Assembly: GCA_964447335.1 (NCBI GenBank)
Contig: CAYUSA010000043.1
Coordinates: 1-25,105, forward strand
Length of the DNA: 25,105 nucleotides
Direction of reading: 5' to 3'
Source: HRBIN12 sp964447335
GTDB lineage: Bacteria > Actinomycetota > UBA4738 > HRBIN12
Below, one piece after another: positions 21,810 to 25,105 of this stretch (position 1 is the first letter of the stretch; the number at the start of each line of letters is the position of its first letter). Position numbers and translations under genes: made by a program. The notes under the pieces are model-generated. The model made no database searches. It was not told the origin of the DNA and saw only the letters and a list, made by a program, of their open reading frames with translations.

Positions 21810-22379
21810 CTATCCCCGGCCCACGTGGCGCAGGGCCTCGCGCAGGAGGTCCTCGACGGGACGGTCGCCGCCCTCCGCGAGCGCTCCGAGTGCCTCGCTC
21901 GCCTCCTGCGGGGACAGACCGAGGGACAGGAGCGCCTCGCGCACGTCCGCGAGCGGTCCGGAGAGCGGTATCCCCTCGCCGCCGAGCTTGTCCCTCAGAT
22001 CCAGCACCACCCGCTGCGCGACCTTCTTGCCGACACCCGGCACGATCGTGAGCGCGGCCACGTCCCCGGCCGCGACCGCGCGCCGGAGCACGTCTGGCGA
22101 GAGGGCCGACAGGAACGAGAGCGCGACCTTCGGCCCGACGCCGGTCACGGTGACGAGCAGGTCGAACAGGCCGCGTTCGTCGGCCGTCGCGAAGCCATAC
22201 AGGGTCATCGCGTCATCGCGGACGTGCATCCGCGTGAAGATCCGCGCTCGCGTGCCCACGGCCGGGAGCTTCGCGACGGTTGAGGCCGGCGCGAGCACCT
22301 CGTACCCCACCCCGTGCACGTCAAGAACCACGCGACCTGCGCCCCTCTCGGTCACCTCACCCTCGAGGAACGAGATCAC
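21810..22379 (-). CDS. ruvA: Holliday junction branch migration protein RuvA
   Basis: Tetrameric junction-binding partner of RuvB, 189 residues. ISFLEGEVTERGAGRVVLDVHGVGYEV at the start is the OB-fold domain I, with TRMHVRDDAMTLYGF closing it. Two helix-hairpin-helix motifs follow, TVTGVGPKVALSFLS and IVPGVGKKVAQRVVLDL, then a flexible linker and the RuvB-binding domain III (REALLSLGLSPQEASEAL to the end). The GTG start at 22379 overlaps the ruvC stop by four bases (GTGA). Confidence 0.97.
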   Translation of the reverse strand: MISFLEGEVTERGAGRVVLDVHGVGYEVLAPASTVAKLPAVGTRARIFTRMHVRDDAMTLYGFATADERGLFDLLVTVTGVGPKVALSFLSALSPDVLRRAVAAGDVAALTIVPGVGKKVAQRVVLDLRDKLGGEGIPLSGPLADVREALLSLGLSPQEASEALGALAEGGDRPVEDLLREALRHVGRG

Positions 22380-22888
22380 CGCAGGGCCACCGCGCGCGCT
22401 GCCCGCCGGAGTCGAGACTGCGTGAGGTGGCAGATCGCGACGGCCACGGCATCGGCCGCGTCGGGTTGCGAGGGCACCCCGGCGAGGCCGTGGAGCCGCG
22501 CCAGCGCGGCCCGCACCTCGGCCTTCCCGGCGGTCCCCGAGCCCGTGACGGCCATCTTGACCTCGAGCGGGCCGTACTCCTCGACGGGGAGCCCCGCCTC
22601 GGCGGCCGCGAGCAGGACGACCCCCGTGGCCCGGGCGACGCGGAGCGCGCTCACCTGGTTCGTGTTCCACGCCACGCGCTCGATCGCGACCGACGACGGC
22701 CCGTGCTCGGCGATCACGCCGGCGACCGCCTCGTGGATCAGGCGCAGGCGGGCAGCCTCTGGCATGCCGCTGGCCGTGCGCACGGTGTCGGCGAACACGA
22801 TCTCCGGGCGACGGTCGCGGCGAGCCAGCACCGCGACGCCCAGCATCCTCAGGCCGGGGTCGACCCCCAGCACGCACGAATCGAACAC
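22376..22888 (-). CDS. ruvC: Crossover junction endodeoxyribonuclease RuvC
   Basis: Holliday-junction resolvase, 170 residues. Catalytic acids are visible as Asp10 (GVDPGLRMLG), Glu70 (AIERVAWNTN) and the Asp143/Asp146 pair (QPDAADAVAVAICH). EYGPLEVKMAVTGSGTAGKAEV (104-125) is the family strand-helix region. The usual Phe after the catalytic Glu (ERVF) is Ala here, which may alter sequence preference because that region contacts the junction. GTG 22888 has no ribosome site, but a TAGACT -10 ends six bases upstream, as expected for a leaderless mRNA. Confidence 0.96.
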   Translation of the reverse strand: MFDSCVLGVDPGLRMLGVAVLARRDRRPEIVFADTVRTASGMPEAARLRLIHEAVAGVIAEHGPSSVAIERVAWNTNQVSALRVARATGVVLLAAAEAGLPVEEYGPLEVKMAVTGSGTAGKAEVRAALARLHGLAGVPSQPDAADAVAVAICHLTQSRLRRAARAVALR

Positions 22889-22894
22889 GTGTTC
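22883..22894. promoter_or_regulatory. LexA (SOS) box overlapping the ruvC start codon
   Basis: GAACACGTGTTC is a perfect 12-base palindrome fitting GAAC-N4-GTTC, the core of the Bacillus/actinobacterial LexA operator. With flanks the plus strand reads TCGAAC-ACGT-GTTCAG; the mycobacterial consensus I recall is TCGAAC-N4-GTTCGA, so 14 of 16 positions agree counting the N4. It lies directly after the ruvC -10 and includes the GTG start, so bound LexA would block transcription initiation. Confidence 0.75.
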
Positions 22895-22923
22895 AGTCTA
22901 GGGGTGCCCAGGGACGCGGGCAA
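22895..22923 (-). promoter_or_regulatory. Promoter of ruvC-ruvA-ruvB
   Basis: On the minus strand TTGCCC (22918-22923), 17 bases, then TAGACT (22895-22900). Spacing is ideal and both boxes match the main sigma-factor consensus at four of six positions. The -10 ends six bases before the ruvC GTG, so the mRNA should start at or next to the start codon. Confidence 0.65.
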
Positions 22924-22947
22924 ACACCTCGCTGCCGGCGGCCGGTC

Positions 22948-23703
22948 TCAGCCGAGCTCGGCCATGAAGGCCTCGGGGATGTCGAAGTTGGCCGAGACCC
23001 CCTGCACGTCGTCCAGGTCCTCGAGCGCCTCGAGGAGCGCGAGCACCTGCTTGGCCTGCCCGCCCCCGACGGGCACCGTGTTCTGCGGCACCATCGCGAG
23101 CTCGGCGGAGAGCATCGGCACGCCCGCCGCCTCGAGGGCGTCCCGCACGGCCGGGAAGGTCGTGGGGTCCGTCGTGATCTCCCACGTGCTCTCCGAGTCG
23201 CTCAGGTCCTCGGCGCCGGCCTCGAGCGCGATCTCGAGCAGGCGCTCCTCGTCGGGGGCCGCCGACTTCTCGATCTGGATGAGGCCCTTGCGGGTGAACA
23301 TCCAGGCTACGCTCCCCGACTCGCCGAGGTTGCCGTTGTTGCGCGTGAACGCGTGACGGACCTCCTGCGCCGTGCGGTTGCGGTTGTCGGTCAGGGTCTC
23401 GACGAACATCGCGACGCCGCCGGGCCCGTAGCCCTCGTAGACGACCTCCTCGTACCGGGCACCGCCCTCGAGATCGCCCGTCCCGCGCTTGATGGCCCGA
23501 TCGATGTTCTCGCTCGGGACCGAGGCGCTCCGTGCCTTCTCGATGGCGGTTCCGAGGGTCGCGTTCGCCCGCGGGTCGCCGCTGCCGCCCTCGCGCGCCG
23601 CGACCTCGACGAAGCGAAGGAGCTTCGCGAACTCGTTGCTGCGCTTCGCGTCGAGCGCGCCCTTCTTCCGCTTGATCGTCGCCCACTTCGAATGGCCGGA
23701 CAT
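22948..23703 (-). CDS. yebC: YebC/PmpR family protein
   Basis: A 251-residue protein of the YebC family. Family members have been described as DNA-binding regulators (PmpR) and, more recently, as ribosome-associated factors that help at proline stretches; the sequence alone does not decide between them. The typical N-terminus MSGHSKWATIKRKKGALDAK, then KARSASVPSENIDRAIKRG, YEGYGPGGVAMFVETLTDNRNRT (88-110) and the C-terminal LEALEDLDDVQGVSANFDIP are intact. ATG 23703 lies one base after the pdxT stop, with AGGAAGG inside the end of pdxT as ribosome site. In many genomes yebC sits next to ruvC, as here. Confidence 0.95.
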   Translation of the reverse strand: MSGHSKWATIKRKKGALDAKRSNEFAKLLRFVEVAAREGGSGDPRANATLGTAIEKARSASVPSENIDRAIKRGTGDLEGGARYEEVVYEGYGPGGVAMFVETLTDNRNRTAQEVRHAFTRNNGNLGESGSVAWMFTRKGLIQIEKSAAPDEERLLEIALEAGAEDLSDSESTWEITTDPTTFPAVRDALEAAGVPMLSAELAMVPQNTVPVGGGQAKQVLALLEALEDLDDVQGVSANFDIPEAFMAELG

Positions 23704-23704
23704 G

Positions 23705-24262
23705 TCACACCTTCCTCAGGACGTAGTCGTGGAGCCGCGTCTCGCCGACGAGCTCTGGGTGGAAGGATGCCACGACGAGGCTTCCCTGCTCCAAGACGAC
23801 CGGGTGGCCCTCGTGCTCGGCGAGCACGCGGACGTGCGGACCGATCTCGTAGACCATCGGCGCGCGGATGAACCCGGCGCGCACGGGATGGTCCACTCCC
23901 TCGACGTCCACGTCGGCCTCGAACGAGTCCACCTGCCGCCCGTAGGCGTTGCGTCGGACGGTGATGTCCACGAGGCCGAGGAGCGGGTCGAGGCCCTCGA
24001 TGCGCGCGGCCATGACGATCATGCCGGCGCACGTGCCGAGCATCGGCATGCCGGCGAGCGCGCGCTCGCGGATCGGCTCGACGAGCCCGGCGCTCCGGGC
24101 GAGCTTGGAGATCGTGGTGGACTCGCCGCCGGGGACCACGAGGCACTCGACGCGCGCGAGATCCTCGGGCGTCCGCACCTCGATCGGGGCGGCGCCCAGG
24201 TCGGCGAGCACCGCGGCGTGCTCGCGGAAGTCACCCTGCAGCGCGAGGACGCCCGCCTTCAT
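23705..24262 (-). CDS. pdxT: Pyridoxal 5'-phosphate synthase glutaminase subunit PdxT
   Basis: Class I glutamine amidotransferase that feeds ammonia to PdxS for vitamin B6 synthesis; 185 residues, standard length. KAGVLALQGDFREH at the N-terminus, VVPGGEST (42-49), the nucleophile Cys78 in GTCAGM, RRNAYGRQVDSFEAD (103-117), and the His168/Glu170 part of the triad in SFHPEL are visible. ATG 24262 is nine bases after the pdxS stop, with a modest GAGG site. The pdxS-pdxT pair forms the 12+12 synthase complex. Confidence 0.97.
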   Translation of the reverse strand: MKAGVLALQGDFREHAAVLADLGAAPIEVRTPEDLARVECLVVPGGESTTISKLARSAGLVEPIRERALAGMPMLGTCAGMIVMAARIEGLDPLLGLVDITVRRNAYGRQVDSFEADVDVEGVDHPVRAGFIRAPMVYEIGPHVRVLAEHEGHPVVLEQGSLVVASFHPELVGETRLHDYVLRKV

Positions 24263-24271
24263 GCGCCTCGC

Positions 24272-25105
24272 TTACCAGCCTCGGGTCTGGAGCAGACCCT
24301 CCTCGCCGAGCTCCTTGATGTCGAGCCCGTGCATCGGCTCGCCCAGGCCGTGCGAGACCTTGGCGAGGACGTCGGGGTCCTGGAAGTGCGTCGTGGCCTC
24401 GACGATCGCGCGAGCGCGCGGCGCCGGGTCCTCGGACTTGAAGATGCCCGAGCCGACGAACACACCGTCCACGCCGAGCTGCATCATGAGCGCCGCATCC
24501 GCGGGTGTCGCGATACCGCCGGCCGCGAAGTTCACGACGGGGAGCCTGCCCAGCTCGGCCACCATGCGGACGAGCTCGACCGGCGCGCCGAGGTCCTTGG
24601 CCGCGGCCATGTGCTGCTCGGGACGGAGCGACTGCACCCAGCCGGTCTCGCGCAGGATCGTGCGCTGGTGACGCACGGCTTCGACGACGTTGCCGGTGCC
24701 GGCCTCGCCCTTCGTGCGGATCATCGCCGCACCCTCACCGATGCGCCGCAGCGCCTCGCCGAGGTTCCGGGCGCCACACACGAACGGCACGGTGAACGCC
24801 CACTTGTCGATGTGGTGCTCCTCGTCGGCGGGCGTGAGGACCTCGGACTCGTCCACGTAGTCGACGCCGAGGGCCTGGAGGATCTGCGCCTCGACGAAGT
24901 GTCCGATCCGGGCCTTGGCCATCACGGGGATCGAGACGATCTGCATGATCTCCTCGACCTTCGTGGCGTCGGCCATCCGAGCCACGCCGCCCTCCTTGCG
25001 GATGTCGGCGGGCACCCGCTCCAAGGCCATGACCGCGCACGCGCCGGCGTCCTCGGCGATCTTCGCCTGCTCGGCGTTCGTGACGTCCATGATGACGCCG
25101 CCCTT
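24272..25105 (-). CDS. pdxS: Pyridoxal 5'-phosphate synthase lyase subunit PdxS (5' end outside window)
   Basis: Makes PLP from ribose 5-phosphate, glyceraldehyde 3-phosphate and ammonia; a TIM barrel forming a dodecamer. 277 residues are present and the frame is open to the right edge. By alignment from memory to Bacillus PdxS only about 17 N-terminal residues are missing. Visible sites: GGVIMDV (Asp7, equivalent to Asp24), VMAKARIGH with the ribose-binding Lys64 (Lys81), IRTKGEAGTGN with Lys132 (Lys149), NFAAGGIATPADAALMMQLG, and the conserved C-terminus ending RGW. Nothing is unusual. Confidence 0.98.
   Translation of the reverse strand, partial: KGGVIMDVTNAEQAKIAEDAGACAVMALERVPADIRKEGGVARMADATKVEEIMQIVSIPVMAKARIGHFVEAQILQALGVDYVDESEVLTPADEEHHIDKWAFTVPFVCGARNLGEALRRIGEGAAMIRTKGEAGTGNVVEAVRHQRTILRETGWVQSLRPEQHMAAAKDLGAPVELVRMVAELGRLPVVNFAAGGIATPADAALMMQLGVDGVFVGSGIFKSEDPAPRARAIVEATTHFQDPDVLAKVSHGLGEPMHGLDIKELGEEGLLQTRGW

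Noticed and set aside
1..25105. Mobile element, prophage, toxin-antitoxin, CRISPR or tRNA gene in the window
   Set aside because: Gene order is a continuous conserved housekeeping block on one strand. I saw no transposase, integrase, repeat array or tRNA-like cloverleaf; the only direct repeat is at the scaffold gap.

Overview
The window is a very GC-rich (about 70% by eye), gene-dense stretch in which every recognisable gene is on the minus strand, so transcription runs right to left. It holds 26 protein genes, two cut by the window edges. I see no RNA genes, CRISPR arrays or insertion sequences, and no stretch over 300 bases without a gene. The gene set and order match the housekeeping block of Actinomycetota: from memory it is close to a compacted Mycobacterium tuberculosis Rv2606c to Rv2552c (pdxS, pdxT, yebC, ruvCAB, yajC, secDF, apt, rel, glyoxalase-like, hisS, aspS, rarA, alaS, ruvX, mltG, aroE). 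Type IV pilus genes follow aroE and an F420/flavin-type PPOX gene sits beside aspS. This suggests a deep-branching, pilus-bearing actinobacterium (for example a Thermoleophilia- or Rubrobacteria-like lineage) rather than a mycobacterium or streptomycete. A run of 10 N at 8598-8607 shows that this is a scaffold, probably from a metagenome.

Layout in transcription order, right to left. (1) 25105-22948: pdxS (5' end missing), pdxT and yebC; vitamin B6 synthesis plus a YebC translation/regulatory factor. (2) 22923-20784: ruvC-ruvA-ruvB for Holliday-junction processing, headed by a promoter whose start region is overlapped by a palindrome matching the actinobacterial LexA (SOS) box. (3) 20742-16451: yajC, an HD-family phosphohydrolase, secD and secF, joined by GTGA stop/start overlaps; the accessory Sec-translocon operon. 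(4) 16445-13171: apt, rel (ppGpp synthetase/hydrolase) and dtd; purine salvage, stringent response and D-aminoacyl-tRNA clearance. (5) 13100-7698: metallo-beta-lactamase-fold hydrolase, hisS, aspS, PPOX-family protein and rarA. (6) 7654-1953: DUF948 protein, small membrane protein, alaS, ruvX, mltG and aroE. (7) 1914-1: a roadblock-like protein with a long disordered linker, and pilB (cut at the left edge).

The least ordinary features: SecD carries an insertion of about 190 residues in its extracytoplasmic P1 domain made of five degenerate repeats with paired cysteines. An HD hydrolase gene is translationally coupled between yajC and secD. A roadblock-like protein directly precedes pilB. AspRS has the residues associated with non-discriminating enzymes. 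Fifteen of the 25 genes with a visible start appear to begin with GTG, and seven junctions are 4-base GTGA overlaps. I did not find an obviously new multi-gene defence or mobile system; the SecD repeat insertion is the best candidate for something undescribed.
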